A stretch of DNA of 64,000 nucleotides from Enoplolaimus lenunculus. Lineage: Eukaryota; Nematoda; Enoplea; Enoplida; Thoracostomopsidae. The notes under the pieces are model-generated. The model did no database searches. It worked only from the letters and a program-made list of their open reading frames with translations, and was not told where the DNA came from. Shown piece by piece: positions 38,743 to 50,577 of this stretch. The stretch lies in NCBI GenBank assembly GCA_030248215.1, contig JASANG010003696.1, forward strand, positions 62,001-126,000. Reading direction: 5' to 3'. The first letter of the stretch is position 1; each line of letters begins with the position of its first letter. A program made the translations under genes and the position numbers.

Positions 38743-40018
38743 ACTTTTCTATTTATCTTATGTTTCTATGTAAAACAGTTAACACGAATCATTGCAATAT
38801 TAAGCAGTTTTGACTGGATTAAATGTTTGACTGTAACTTGAAAATTAGGTACATTTTTTGACCATATTCCAAATGTGTGTAGCACCTGGCACCTACATTG
38901 CAAAATGTTTGATGTTTGTAACCTATCCTAAACATATGCAAAAAAATAGTCTAAAGCTTACGCTTAAGTCTTGCGGAAAATACTCCACTCCTCAGCAATA
39001 TATACATTACCAATAATTATTAGCATACTTTTTAAATGAGTTTATGATGCATGTCAGCAGAGTTAGAAGAGGCTGTGGCTAGTTTATTTGCTAACAGCTT
39101 TAGGTGTCACACTCATAAATATATATTACTTGGCCTGCGGGGGGTAACAAGTATATATCCCCAAACTTTCTGGCAAGATTTTAAACAAATACATCCAGGC
39201 AAAGCATAAATACAGCTGTTGTATGAAAAACCATATTTCGATTAACTTAAAATAGTCAAAAATCATTTCACATCTTATGGAAAATTCGCTGTTTTTCGCA
39301 TCAGAAAAAAGTTTTTATGTTTCTTGCGACAGATATGAATTGTTGATTGCGCATGACCTGACGTTGAGACTAAAACCAACGTTTAGGGTGTGGTCTTTAG
39401 CGCAGGTGTAAATTAATGTTTTAACGATAATAACAATTTTAGGTTTCAAAAGATGCCGATTGGTTAAAAATTTGGCGTTTAAAATGTCGAAAAATGCGAA
39501 ATATAGCAAAAGTATAAATTATGTATTTTTCGATTAAAATAAATAAGTTTAAAAATTTTTTGGTTAAACTTTTGCTGCCCAAAGTATTCACAAACGCCCA
39601 GTTGTTTGATTTTGAAACCCGCAGTGTCTTTGTTAGGTTCTCATACTATTTTTGGGTTAATTTTTAATTTTTGCTGTATAATTTGTAATATATAGAAGTC
39701 TTAAGTCTATTTTCTGCGTTAATATCGCAATCTTGAGGACCTTTTATTGTCGTATGTATTTGTGAGCCATACGGTCCTTAATATTTTGATTTTGTAGATT
39801 ATTGTTAAAATCAACACATTCAACATCATATCAAAAACATCATTTGGTTTCACCTCCCGAACAGGATTTGTATTTGGCAAATTTCCATCTTCAAGCTTGG
39901 CTTTGATCTTTGTTTTCAATTTAAAAATTTGTTTGAACTACTAATATTAGCTTCTTACTCAGCTCCGATTTCAGCTCTGTGTTCGATTCAACTCAAGCTC
40001 CGGCACGGACCTGAGTTA

Positions 40019-40454
40019 CTGTATTGACCCGAATAAGAGGACGGGGGGTAATAAGAGGGTGGTCCCCATTTTGAGTCCAAATCAATAGGAGTCCGTATCC
40101 CTAAGAAGAGTCCATAAACGGATTGACTCCATAAACCCAAATTAGAGTCCATAAATGTCAATTATCCTAACTGTAGCGCATAAATGACTCCAGGACCAAA
40201 TAAGGTTGAATTCGAAACTTTAAAGTGTACTTAAATTTTGAAATTACATTTTTGAGTATAATCATGCATTATCGCTCAAGCTATTGACACAAGACAAACG
40301 TTTAATTCAACGGATAATTGCAATACCGAATATATCAATAACAAAGGATGGAGGAGCGTGGGTTGAAAATAAATAAGAGTCTTTAATCGAATAACAGTAT
40401 CATACCCTTTGGCCAAATGAATATCAGTCCCCCCTCTTATTCGGGTCAATACAG
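40019..40454. mobile_element. Mariner/pogo-like MITE
   Basis: Inverted ends CTGTATTGACCCGAATAAGA and TCTTATTCGGGTCAATACAG are perfect over 20 bp and flanked by TA on both sides. This end sequence resembles a widespread Tc1/mariner-superfamily MITE type. The interior repeats GAGTCCATAAA. 436 bp, no coding frame. Confidence 0.9.
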
Positions 40455-40701
40455 TACGTTTTTTCACCTTCAGTTGTACCAAGAGTGGATAAGATTTAAC
40501 AAGAGTATGCAACTTCTTTAGGCCGTGCATGGCATGAAATGTACCAGCACGCGTTGTATTTTTTCATTGTCTCCATGTTTAGGGGGTCGATATATCAGAT
40601 ACAATATACCCCTAAATTAAATCATAAGCGAAGCATTTCTGATGCCGCATATTTTACAGTGCCATGTTTCGCACAAGTTGTACCCTCAATATACACAGAA
40701 T

Positions 40702-41110
40702 CAGGGTGCAATCGGAATTATAAAATACCGGAACTGGAAAATCTAAAAAAACCGGAACCGGAGCGGGAAGCGGAAAACTAAAAATACATGTTACCGAAAA
40801 ATTAAATTTTAACACTACTTTATCGGCTTCAATGCTGTAAGTAAACACACCATTTAAAACGCAAAAATCATGAAACAAATGCAGTAGGTGGAAACGTATG
40901 ACAATGAAGTATGACACAAATTGAAAATTTTGGCAATACAAGTTCACACAAGTATAGAAAAATTAGTTCGAATAATTTGCCAATTTTTGTTAAATTTTCG
41001 CATAAGAAAAATTTTTAATGCCGAAAATACCGGGAAATTCCGGCGAAAAAATACCAGGTTTTATTACCGGTACAGGATAGTGAAAATACCGGAATTCCAA
41101 TTGTACCCTG
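40702..41110. mobile_element. hAT-like MITE with CCGGAA flanks (older copy)
   Basis: The ends are CAGGGTGCAATCGG and CCAATTGTACCCTG. The flanks CACAGAAT and TGCAGAAT match at 6 of 8 bases. It is the same family as the 385-bp copies in NOP56 but more diverged. Confidence 0.85.
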
Positions 41111-41510
41111 TGCAGAATATATAAGTACCCAATTGCACGCTCTTGTTATAAAGAGCATTATCCGCTCTTGGTTTTATACACAGAATATATCCAGTTGCAC
41201 ACTCTTGTAAAATGAATCATTTATCGACTCTTGGCTGTACTAAATACTGTCAAGCTTCAAAATCTTGCATTCTAAAAACGGTTAGCATAATGGCTTTAAT
41301 GGGAAACTGCATGCACCTACAGTACATCGATACACTGGCTCTACGAACACACATTTTTAGTGTTAAACATGCCCAAAAGTATCTTAGATTTGGTTGCTTT
41401 TTGCCATATAAAAATAACCATAAATTCGAAAAATATTACAAAATTAACTTTCCTATTTCAGATCTTTAAATAAGATTTAAGCGTCTCTTGCTACACAGAC
41501 CGCAGGCAAA

Positions 41511-41969
41511 ATGTCACGAGGACACAAATTTATTCCAATGGTGATTTTAGTGGTGTTCAGTTTGAATGAAGGCAAGTTGTCATATCAGGGTGTAAAACGG
41601 ATAGTAAGAATAACGGAAACCAAAAGCGGATATTGAAGCATAAATGTTTCAATGATGTTTTATTTTTCTGCAATTAAGTCAATTTCACAAATTTTTAATA
41701 CAATCAACGAATGTTTTATTACAGGAGTGGCACGTCACATTGGAACATGGAATACAAACCGCTGGGTCGTGGGAAACCCAGTGGTAACACGAGCCTGGAT
41801 GCCAGGCCGGACAATATATCAGCCTGGATTATGGCCAAATGTTTTACACAATAACGCGATCGCAGCGCTACAAAATCCTAACAACCGTTATTTTCTGAAT
41901 CAATACTGGATGACGTCCATGTTATCACCAGTAGGAAGAGGTTACCTTAATCATTTGCTGGGTGGATAA
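41511..41969 (+). CDS. Short secreted peptide B, two exons, 101 aa
   Basis: Paralogue of peptide A. Exon 1 is 41511-41571 (signal peptide MSRGHKFIPMVILVVFSLNE); exon 2 is 41725-41969. The donor is again a GC donor (GAAG|GCAAGT), phase 1, and the intron is only 153 bp. The mature part lacks cysteine, starts with a Trp/Arg/Val segment and ends with the family tail: LWPNVLHNNAIAALQNPNNR, NQYWMTSML, LNHLLGG. Against A, the tail pattern is WPxVxxNNxxAAxQNPxxxxxxNQYxMxSMLxPxxRxxLNxxLxG. The intron end AATCAACGAATGTTTTATTA is nearly identical to that of peptide C. A TTTCAG word 49 nt upstream of the ATG suggests a 5' UTR acceptor. Secreted; role unknown. Confidence 0.85.
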
Positions 41970-43236
41970 ACTGAAGCCGCTATTAAGCAGAACTCAGACG
42001 CAATGTAGAATGTGTAAAAAAATCGTGTCAAAAATAAAACGCTAATTTGAACGCTTTTCAACTTTCAAACGCAGCATTTTTAACACAATTTTTTTGTGTC
42101 AGCGAAAATAATTTTGACAACTTTCAAAACACAAGAAACATTTGTGTTTTTTTGGTATTTTTGACACGAGTCCTTGCCTTATCATTTTATTATGCGTAAC
42201 ATTTTGAAACTATAAAACTATAAAATATATTAAACGTGCTAACATTTCTTTATATATGATCGCAATTTTTGACCAGAAACAAAAGGCCGGTCGAAAAAGT
42301 TACACAAAATGCACCAAAAAATACGGCCCAAATAATCAGGCGTGGAACGCTTTTGTGCGGGACTGCAATCGAGTATTAAGCTTAAGCTTTTAGTTGTTTT
42401 CTGCTTAAGCTTATAGGCTTTAGCATTATGTTAAGGCGTAAGCTTATTTTTACGCTTGTGGTTAGGCTTAAAATACGCTCGAAAAGTGTCCAAGTGCAAC
42501 TGTTTCAAAACTACGCGACCAATTCAGTTTATACAACGCGAGTTAAACTTTTCCAGCTGGACCAATTTGAGATTTGCAAACAATGAGAATATTTGAATTT
42601 TTCTAAAATAAATTGAAACCGGGGTCTTATAGAATGTCAACTTCAGTTGGTTTTGAAACCCGGTTTTGAACCACTGAACGTACACACGGATACAGAGCAA
42701 ACGGGGCCAGCAGGGCTCAGCTCAGCCTCCCACCTCGGGAAAAGTTTTAGCCCTGCTAGAAAGCTTTCAACCTTACTTGTGTAATCAACGGAAACCATTA
42801 TATACTAATCCTGAAAGTTTTTAACCCCTCCTGGCAAGGTGAGCTGGGTACGAGCCTGTATAAAGATATATTTGCGTACAAACGATAGTTTCACTTTTCG
42901 CTTGGTGAAATATTGGCTTAAATTTTATGGTTCGTTTCGCGTTAACAGCTAGAAACAGAGGCGCCGTAACCATTCCCACTGCATCCATCAAATAGTAGAG
43001 GGCTTAAAGGTTTATGACGTCCTTATTAAACGAACACAATGTGTGTTTTGGTTTTATACACGTATTTTCATCGTTTTCTAAATATTTTTCAGCTTTGGCA
43101 CATCTTCGTCGCCCCCTTTTATTATCAGTCGTTTTAGCATACAGCAGGTTGATTGTTTGATAAGTTCAGATAAAACCTGCTGTATGTGCAATTCCAAAGT
43201 GTATCATTCTTATTCCACTACTATTAAATATTACTA

Positions 43237-43484
43237 CACTGTCAATTGCGATGAGTTGATTAATCATATCAGAGGGACAATAGGTTATTTCTGGCTATAT
43301 TTGAGTTTATAACAGTAAACATTAACTCACTCTGAGCTGATTTAATCCCGGGTAAGTTAATTAATTAACTAATGAGTTCAGTCTTTTCAGAATTCCGAGT
43401 TCTGAATGACCTAATTCGGAGATGAGACGTCTCAGCGAATTAAACTCATTTTGAGTTAAAATCGACTCACTGAAATTTACAGTG
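43237..43484. mobile_element. MITE, CACTGTAAATTTCAGTGAG family (copy 5)
   Basis: The ends CACTGTCAATTGCGATGAG and CTCACTGAAATTTACAGTG are flanked by TA. The interior has AACTCA/TGAGTT words. 248 bp, non-coding. Confidence 0.85.
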
Positions 43485-45618
43485 TAGTTTTTTTACTATT
43501 TGGTTTCTGTCAGCCTACAAGAAAGTTTGAGAAAAACGTTTTGGTTGGCAAATGTTATCACGGTATAAACATTAGCTATAATCGTTTCCACCGTACAGTA
43601 TACTGTGAGCACTAGCGAATCCAAGAGAACCATCTAAGCATTGACACTCTACTACAGTTTCAAGCTCAACAAAGTTTTTTGTTTATATCTGTAGTGTCTG
43701 ACGGGTGTACAGTTATTAAAATTTTCGCTTGTGGCTCTACATGAATGAAGAATCATTTTTGCAAGACTATAAAAGAGTAAGCTTAACCTTTAGATTATTT
43801 TTGGCTAGGCTTAGGCGTAGGCCCGCGCTTAAACTACGCTTATCGTTACGCTAAAGTTTAGGAACTTAGGCTTAGGAATATACGCTCCTCAAACCAATAT
43901 TGTTCGCTTTGAGACTCAATCTAAGACCTTAACATTTGTTATGTAAGTTTACTACAATAAAAGCAAACTGCACATATCCTTCGGACATGAAACAGCTAAA
44001 TTTTGTACTAATTGAAAACAGCGTCGTTACTTGAGCTACTTAAACCAAGAGTGGATAATTCCCATTTAACAAGAGTGTGCAACTGGGCACTTCTGTGTAG
44101 AAAAGAATGTAACCGGCACGCGTGGCATTTTTGTCGTACACCCCTTTATTTAGAGGGGGTACAACCGGTGCGAACCATGTCACTTTTTGTATGCGACGTG
44201 AAACATGATCCCCATATCGTTTACTTTAGGGGTATGTGAATTCAACCAGTATAACTTTGTTAATATTTATTAAGCGCATGCACAAATTACGTTATTTTAA
44301 ATATATATTTTGTTAAAAAACTGCAACAAAGAAAAATAAAATTGCATAATATTCCGTTCGGTGGACTTCGAAATGTGTACAAAATTGGTAAATCGCAATG
44401 TCTTCAAAATTTTAAGCTTTACATTTGCCTTTAACCATTTGTGAAACAAATTTTTAATTGTCATATAAACTTTCAGCTGACAACATCATATGAGACACGG
44501 ACAATACGTTAAAGTAATCGAAAAAATGAAACTAATTTATTTAAAAGATAAGACACTGCTGCATCGATATATAACCTAATCCTGTTGCTTGATTAAATCC
44601 TAAAGCCTAAGCCCAAGCCAACGACTCAGTCTGTCACGGATAGTTTACGAGAGCCTGTTTTACCTGCAAAAATGTACAATTTTATTGCAAAGAATATTAA
44701 TTGTTAAACGTCGATACTGTGACATATTTTCCTAAACTGTATTTTAGGGTGTGGCATTTGCGCAGGTTAACGATTAAAACAATTTAGGGTTAAAGAAAGA
44801 TCAGCTGGCTCTAAATTGCAGTCATTTATAATTGTTTAAAAATGAGAAATAGCAAAGTTACCAATCTTCAAATATGGTTAAACTTTTGGTAGTTTAAAAC
44901 ATTTTAAAATGCATCAAACGATTATTTTTTTGTAATTTGTCGAGAAACCTTTTTCCATTGTTATTATTTGCACTGTTCTAAGTTATGATAAATTTTACAA
45001 TAGGTTGCCGGTGCAATATATAAAACTTTCTTGCGAAAAAATATTAAATTAATAGTCGCATACATATGCTATGACATTTTTCAAAACGGAAGTTGAGGGC
45101 GTGGCAACGGTGCAGGTTTAATAAATTTATCTTTTTACGACAAAAATTTTGGTATAAAAATCCTCAGATGGTTAACTTTTAGTCATTTAAAGCGTTTTAA
45201 AACTCGAGAAGTTCGTTGTTTCTGTGGTATCTTTTGTTAATTGTGGTAAAGAATTTGTTGGCAAATTCTTAGTGTATGTTGAGTCAATTTTCAACTTGCA
45301 CAACACGTCTTTCCCTTACTAGGGTGTAAATAGCGATCGGTTTCATTTTTTTAGTAAAAACAACCGTTCGCTGCGGTTCCCGTTATAGAAATACCAGAAA
45401 TTCCGTTATTTTTATGCTCATAGTTGCAAACCGCTTAATAGTAAATCAGTTTCTCAATATAGACGTTGTGCCAAAGTTTGCTTTGAAATAAACATTACAA
45501 AATTCATTCACAATATTAAAAAGTTTAAAGTGGATTCATTTCTTGTCAAACGTTACGTAACAAAGTGAATATTTGCATACTTCAATTGCATTAGTGAATA
45601 ATATAACATCTTTTCACT

Positions 45619-47085
45619 TAGTGTATATATCCGGATATGTATCCGAATAATTATCGAAATATCCGGATATCCGCCGCATATCCGAAATGCTATTGTGTAA
45701 AATTTTTTTGGAAATTTGCATTGTTTCACCATTAACGTAACTGGAGCTGATGAGAAGAAATTCTATGTTCAATCCTGAGATAAAATATTGAACCACACTC
45801 CTGCATAATTTCATGATCATTTAAAAGTTTGATTTCATAAAACATAAACTAGAGAAATTTCAGTTTAGCTTGATATTTTTCGGAATACTGACTTCGTGTT
45901 TTTAAATTCTGAAAATTAACCCAGTGAAAAATTTGCATCGAATATGCACCGTGAAATACTTGAGTTTGATACTAATTAGTAAAAGGCTAGCTAGCTTGCA
46001 AATGTGACAATCTGTGAAGGGCACATTAGAATTTTCCATGACACGGAACCCATGAGCTCATAACTTTTGAATTAAAACCACACGCTAAGCGACTTTCATC
46101 TCATACACCAAAACAGTTCAAAAGCACTGTATCAGCGGTTCTAGCTGTATGAATAATGCACAGCTTTGTGTGACGTTAGGGAGCGACAACCACATCCTGC
46201 TTTAGTGACTTTTTAAAATGGGAAACGTTCAAGGAAGCCGCAGCCTCCCTTTAAAAAAGTTTGGTTGTTATATAAAAAGTTTCCTCCTACATTTGTGTCG
46301 TGAAATTAAAGTTTATGCCTCCTCAGCGTAATAATCACAAGTCTAAAACAAAGCTTGACAAACCCAAGCAATAAATTTGTCGAAAATTTAAGCCTAGTCT
46401 ATTTTGGTCTAGTGAGAAGGCGGGCACAAGCGAATACAGGGGGTGGCAAGTGGGCGTACGCCCCTCGTCAAAAATTTTTGTTGCAATAAAATGGTAAGGT
46501 CCCCCTACCTTACAATTGTTCCCTTCAGGAATTTTTTTGTGAAAAAATGATAAGGTCCCACTACCATGCAATTTTTCGCCTTCAGAAAATTTCAGTGTGA
46601 AAAATTGAGCTTCAAAACATCTACGAGCCAACCCCCGTCAGAAATTTTTAGATCCGCCCCTTGAAGCGGGGCACCACCAAAAAGTAATATGGGCTGATGT
46701 TTGTACGATTAAGCGCACGTATATTTCAATGTGGTTCATTCTTCTTGCAGCGTAAAACGACTGAAGTATATACAGTTCGAGGGAAGGATGACATTCGATA
46801 GAATCGGAGACAAACCAATCCAACTCAATTTCACGTGGCAAACGCAAGTATTTATTAGTGAGTAGCAAACTCAAATGCCCAGCACTATTGAAGTAGTGGC
46901 ATAATAAAAAAACTATTTTTAGAATTGTAAGTTTTACGCTCATAGCAATCAGTTTGTGGGTCAGGAGACTTCTCTTATAGCAACAAACTAAAACAATTCG
47001 AATATCCTGATATCCGAATAAATATCCGACAAGAATTACCCAATATCCGGATATGAAAAAATATCCGATGCCCGTCACTAGCGTA
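45619..47085. mobile_element. ATATCCGG-array element, interrupted by a second element
   Basis: Both ends carry ATATCCGGATAT words (45630-45680; 46995-47070), and the end words TAGTG and CACTA are inverted. Roughly 46437-46665 looks like another insertion: it starts CAGGGGGTGGCAAGTGGGC and ends GATCCGCCCCTTG, the style of a common hAT MITE. Open frames here mostly translate the arrays. No clean target duplication was found. Confidence 0.6.
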
Positions 47086-47259
47086 TATGAATAATCGAAA
47101 CTTAAGCAAATATAATCGGGTTGAGCTCAGGCTCGGCCGTATATCCGGATGTCATATTTTTGACATTTGGTTGAATTTTAGGTTTTTACTCTGTAACGTC
47201 ATCTTAAATGTATCAGTTTGTTTGTAAATACACTGATGTTTTGAAAATAAGCAAAACCA

Positions 47260-47464
47260 CACTGCAAAAAATGGTGAGTCAAATTGACTCGCTTCGAAAT
47301 TGGTTCTACGGGACTACACAAACTGAGTCAAATTCGACTCCGCCAGAGTCAAACGTGCGACTCAGTGAGTCAAATTTGACTTTGGCGGAGTCGAATTTGA
47401 CTCAGTTTGTGTAGTCCCATAGCCTATTTCGGAGAGTCAATTTGACTCACAATTTTTTGCAGTG
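47260..47464. mobile_element. MITE, CACTGCAAAAAATGG family (copy 4, best preserved)
   Basis: The ends are CACTGCAAAAAATGGTGAGT and ACTCACAATTTTTTGCAGTG. The whole element is built from AGTCAAATTTGACT-type words and is close to a perfect palindrome around 47365. Confidence 0.9.
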
Positions 47465-47940
47465 CATGTCTGATACTTCAGACGTAACCATTAATAGTCT
47501 TAAAAACATTAGTTTGTAAAATACTCTTAAATTGAGCACTTCCAGTTGAGCAGACAAAATTTTAACATCCATACGTATATGTTTGCGGAAACCTTCAGAA
47601 TTTAATGTCTCAAATTCAAAAGATATATTATTGTTTGTTTCAGCTAAAGCATAAAATTCTAAAATTTGAGACACTGCTGTTATTAAGCACTTTTCAGACC
47701 GTCTGAAATAAGCCGACAAACTTATTCCTTTAATATTTCAAACGCCCATACGAAGTTTTATCATTCATTTGATTTTTCTCAAAAATATGATAAATTTCAA
47801 TCTCCAAGAAATTGGAAATAAACTGTTTATACTAAAGATTTCGGAAAAACTTTACGAAATTAATACTTTACCGTTTCAGACATTAAATAAAATATAATTT
47901 TGGTGTTGAATTATTGCACGAACTACAAACAAGAGATAAC

Positions 47941-49439
47941 ATGGCACGACTATTAATTCCGTTGGTAATTTTGGTGTTAATGTTCAGTTTACAAGAAGGT
48001 AAAGTGAGCTAATATTGTTGACACGCAAAATGCGTTGCTCCAATTAACCAGCAGTATTAAACAGCACAAATTACTCCATGAACAGCTGGAATTCAACTTT
48101 TGACCGTTGTCCAACCTGACTATTAAAGTGGCCAATGTATAGAACAGGGCCGGAACAGTAGTATAAGCATATTCCTAAGCTTAAGCCTAAGCCTAAGTTA
48201 AGCGTAAGACAGAGCCTCTACATAAGCCTAAGCCTAAGCAAAAATAGTCTTAAGCTTAAGCTTACTCTAATACAGTCCCGTCGGAAAACGTTCCGGTCCT
48301 GTTCAATACATGGGCCATTAAAGTTATATTTTCTGCACAACGAAGGTAGCTATTCATATAGCGAAGTAGCAGTATGGTGGAGTAAACTTCGCGTGCGATT
48401 AATTTGTAAACAAGTTAAATTTCTTGCAAAACACATTTAGTGCTAGATATATAAAATTTGCCATTAATACACTCAGGCTATTTGTACGCATTCTGTAAGA
48501 CGCTCCGCCAATCCGATTCGACACAGGTTGTGCAACATATCACAACAATTCAACATTTACGTCGTCCGCGAATTCTGTCTATTCTAACAACACTTTGAAA
48601 CTAACCTTTACACGTGCATTCCTAAGCTATTCCTTCATTAACCATGCTTAGTGTTTTTGTTTACTTTCCTATGTATTGAAGAGACGCCTTTATTTACATT
48701 TTAAGAAACTCTGTTTTGATAATATATTGCGATAACACACTTGTACAAACAACATAAAATGTACGTGCATAATGCATATGTAAATCAAAAATCGAGCCAA
48801 CAACCATCTTAAACACAACATCGCTGAGGCGAGGTCGCCAAAAACAGTCAACCTTGCTGTTATAATATATACAATATTGACTGGGTTCCAGAAACGTGCC
48901 CTTTACTCGAGCTCTAACTTAATGTTAAACCTCAAAAAGAAATTAATTTAAATGTCAATCTTTTAACAAACACGCGGCGCCCAATCGCATTCCTTCATTT
49001 CGTTAAATTCAACACTAAAAGCTCAAATAGATACACTTGTCGAATATTAACATTGAATAATTTTGCAAGCTGAAATTCTGATTGAACACATCCAACTTAA
49101 ATCAATGATGCTAAACTTAAAATAACTTATGTCTCAAGTCGAAGTTGGATTCAGTCATGTTTGTGTAACTGTCAGCCAGCGTCAAATTTCTAAACTCAAA
49201 TATTAATCAACGAATGTTTTATAGGAGACGCTATTACCGGCATCTGGGGTCCAATATGGCCACGAAGAACATACAACCCACCTATAATTCATCAATATCC
49301 ACCAGGGCCATGGTCAACAACAGTTTATCAACGTCCTATCGGACCATATTGGAATCCATGGGGACGACGGAGGACGACCACAGTCCACAGACGTATAATT
49401 CCGGGAGCAATTATATATAACCCTCCATGGATAAAATGA
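47941..49439 (+). CDS. Secreted Pro/Trp/Arg-rich peptide C, two exons, 90 aa
   Basis: Exon 1 is 47941-47998 (signal peptide MARLLIPLVILVLMFSLQE); exon 2 is 49225-49439. The donor is a normal GAAG|GTAAAG, phase 1, at the same point as in A and B. The signal peptide resembles that of B (VILVxxFSL), and the intron end AATCAACGAATGTTTTATAG is shared with B. The mature part is different: about 70 residues with 13 Pro, 6 Trp, 8 Arg and no Cys, containing WGPIWPRR, QYPPGPW, YQRPIGPYWNPWGRRR and NPPWIK. It is strongly basic. This composition recalls proline-rich antimicrobial peptides, but similarity to any named family was not checked. The 1.2-kb intron carries a MITE. Confidence 0.82.
48130..48316. 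mobile_element. TTAGGC-word MITE, intact copy
   Basis: The ends are GGCCAATGTATAGAACAGGG and the complement of GGCCCATGTATTGAACAGGA, flanked by a perfect 8-bp duplication ATTAAAGT (48122-48129, 48317-48324). The interior is CCTAAGCCTAAGC on one arm and GCTTAAGCTTA on the other. 187 bp, inside the intron of peptide C. Confidence 0.92.
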
Positions 49440-49490
49440 AGTCGCAGATCAGCTCTAAACTGGGCCCGTTGTCGGAGGAGCGGCAAAGGG

Positions 49491-50156
49491 CAGGGTTCCA
49501 ACGCAATTCTGATGCCGGCAAAATTACGACAAAATTTGAGCTCCGATTCAGACTGGCTGCTATTCCTATGCCAGAATTCCGATTTTTCAGTTATTACATT
49601 TTAAGGTGATTGAACTAGGATTTTGCCGCTTGTTTCGTTCGTTTGCTGATCTGTTTGTTTCGTTCTAATAAGAAGTATTCTCAGTTGTTAATACTTGAAG
49701 AGCACCTAGCAGAGCAAGTTATTCTGTTGATTCTCAAAATGTGACTGCAAATGAAAAGTTTACGTTTACCATTAAACTAATCACAAAATCTAAACTTTAA
49801 ATTTTATTTAATACCGGCAAGCAGTGAATTGGTTAATTTTTAAAAATTGTGCCATTGTTATGGTATCGTAAAGATTTCATATTTAAAGTTCCGAAATGCT
49901 GAAAAAATTTAACTGCATTTAAAATTAAGGCCAAGCTGATCCAATGCTCTGAGAATACCTAGTTTCGCTAATACAGACAGCTATAACAAGCAATGTTACT
50001 GAAACTACGAACAACACAAACAAGCATACTGAAACAAAAGTCATACACTTTTTAGTTTTTAATACAATTACTAAAACTTAAATTCCGATTCCAGTTCCGA
50101 CAAAAAATATTCCAATTCCGGTTCCGACAAAATGTATTTCGGATAGAGGAACCCTG
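49491..50156. mobile_element. hAT-like MITE, CAGGGTTCC ends
   Basis: It starts CAGGGTTCCAACGCAATTC 51 bp after the stop of peptide C and ends GGATAGAGGAACCCTG. The flanks GCAAAGGG and TCAGAGGG agree at 6 of 8. Arrays of ATTCCGATTCC and GGTTCCGAC lie near the right end. It probably supplies part of the 3' UTR of peptide C. Confidence 0.75.
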
Positions 50157-50577
50157 TCAGAGGGCTTACATCCCAGGAAAGAATTTTTCAACTTAACTTG
50201 TAGCTCAATTTCAATTCTACACATGCCCTCGTGAAAATTTCTAGCCTCCTTAGTATGTTGCATGTAACGGTAGTTACGGGCCTGGTTAAAATGTGAATGC
50301 AGAATGCTTAATATTGTCATAATACGTGAAAATTGGACCAAAAGCGTATTCCTACGCCTAAAACTCTAAGCAAAAATTAATCTAAAGCTTAAGATTCGTC
50401 TATTGTAGTCCCGCAGAAAAACGTTCCGCCCCTGATTTTTGCATGAGCCGAAAACTGTAACTACAGAACAAAATCAAAGACCGTGAAGCAAAAGGGGCGT
50501 GAGGCACGCCACCCCACTTTTCGGATCAAAATTTTGAATACAGTCAACCGCTTGTCCATGGTCGCATTTGAATAACC

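Larger units (their letters stand above)
36020..41510. other. Interval between peptide genes A and B
   Basis: Apart from the repeats listed separately, 38850-40016 shows only AT-rich sequence without exon-like structure. 40475-40690 shares AAGAGTGGATAA...TTTAACAAGAGT words with 44035-44110 and, inverted, with 41130-41240, so it is part of a dispersed repeat. Confidence 0.5.
41970..47940. other. Interval between peptide genes B and C
   Basis: No gene seen. TTAGGC-type patches lie at 42370-42480, 43775-43880 and 44575-44615. A roughly repeating block (44640-45330) has words such as AGGGTGTGGC...GCGCAGGTT that recur near 39385 and 45095, pointing to an unclassified dispersed repeat. The remaining MITEs are listed separately. 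Confidence 0.5.

Noticed and set aside
38536-38841. 101-codon Ile-rich frame
   Set aside because: It is a translation of the (ATA)n microsatellite.
46638-47078. 146-codon minus-strand frame
   Set aside because: It begins inside the ATATCCGG arrays and does not resemble a known transposase. Treated as element sequence.
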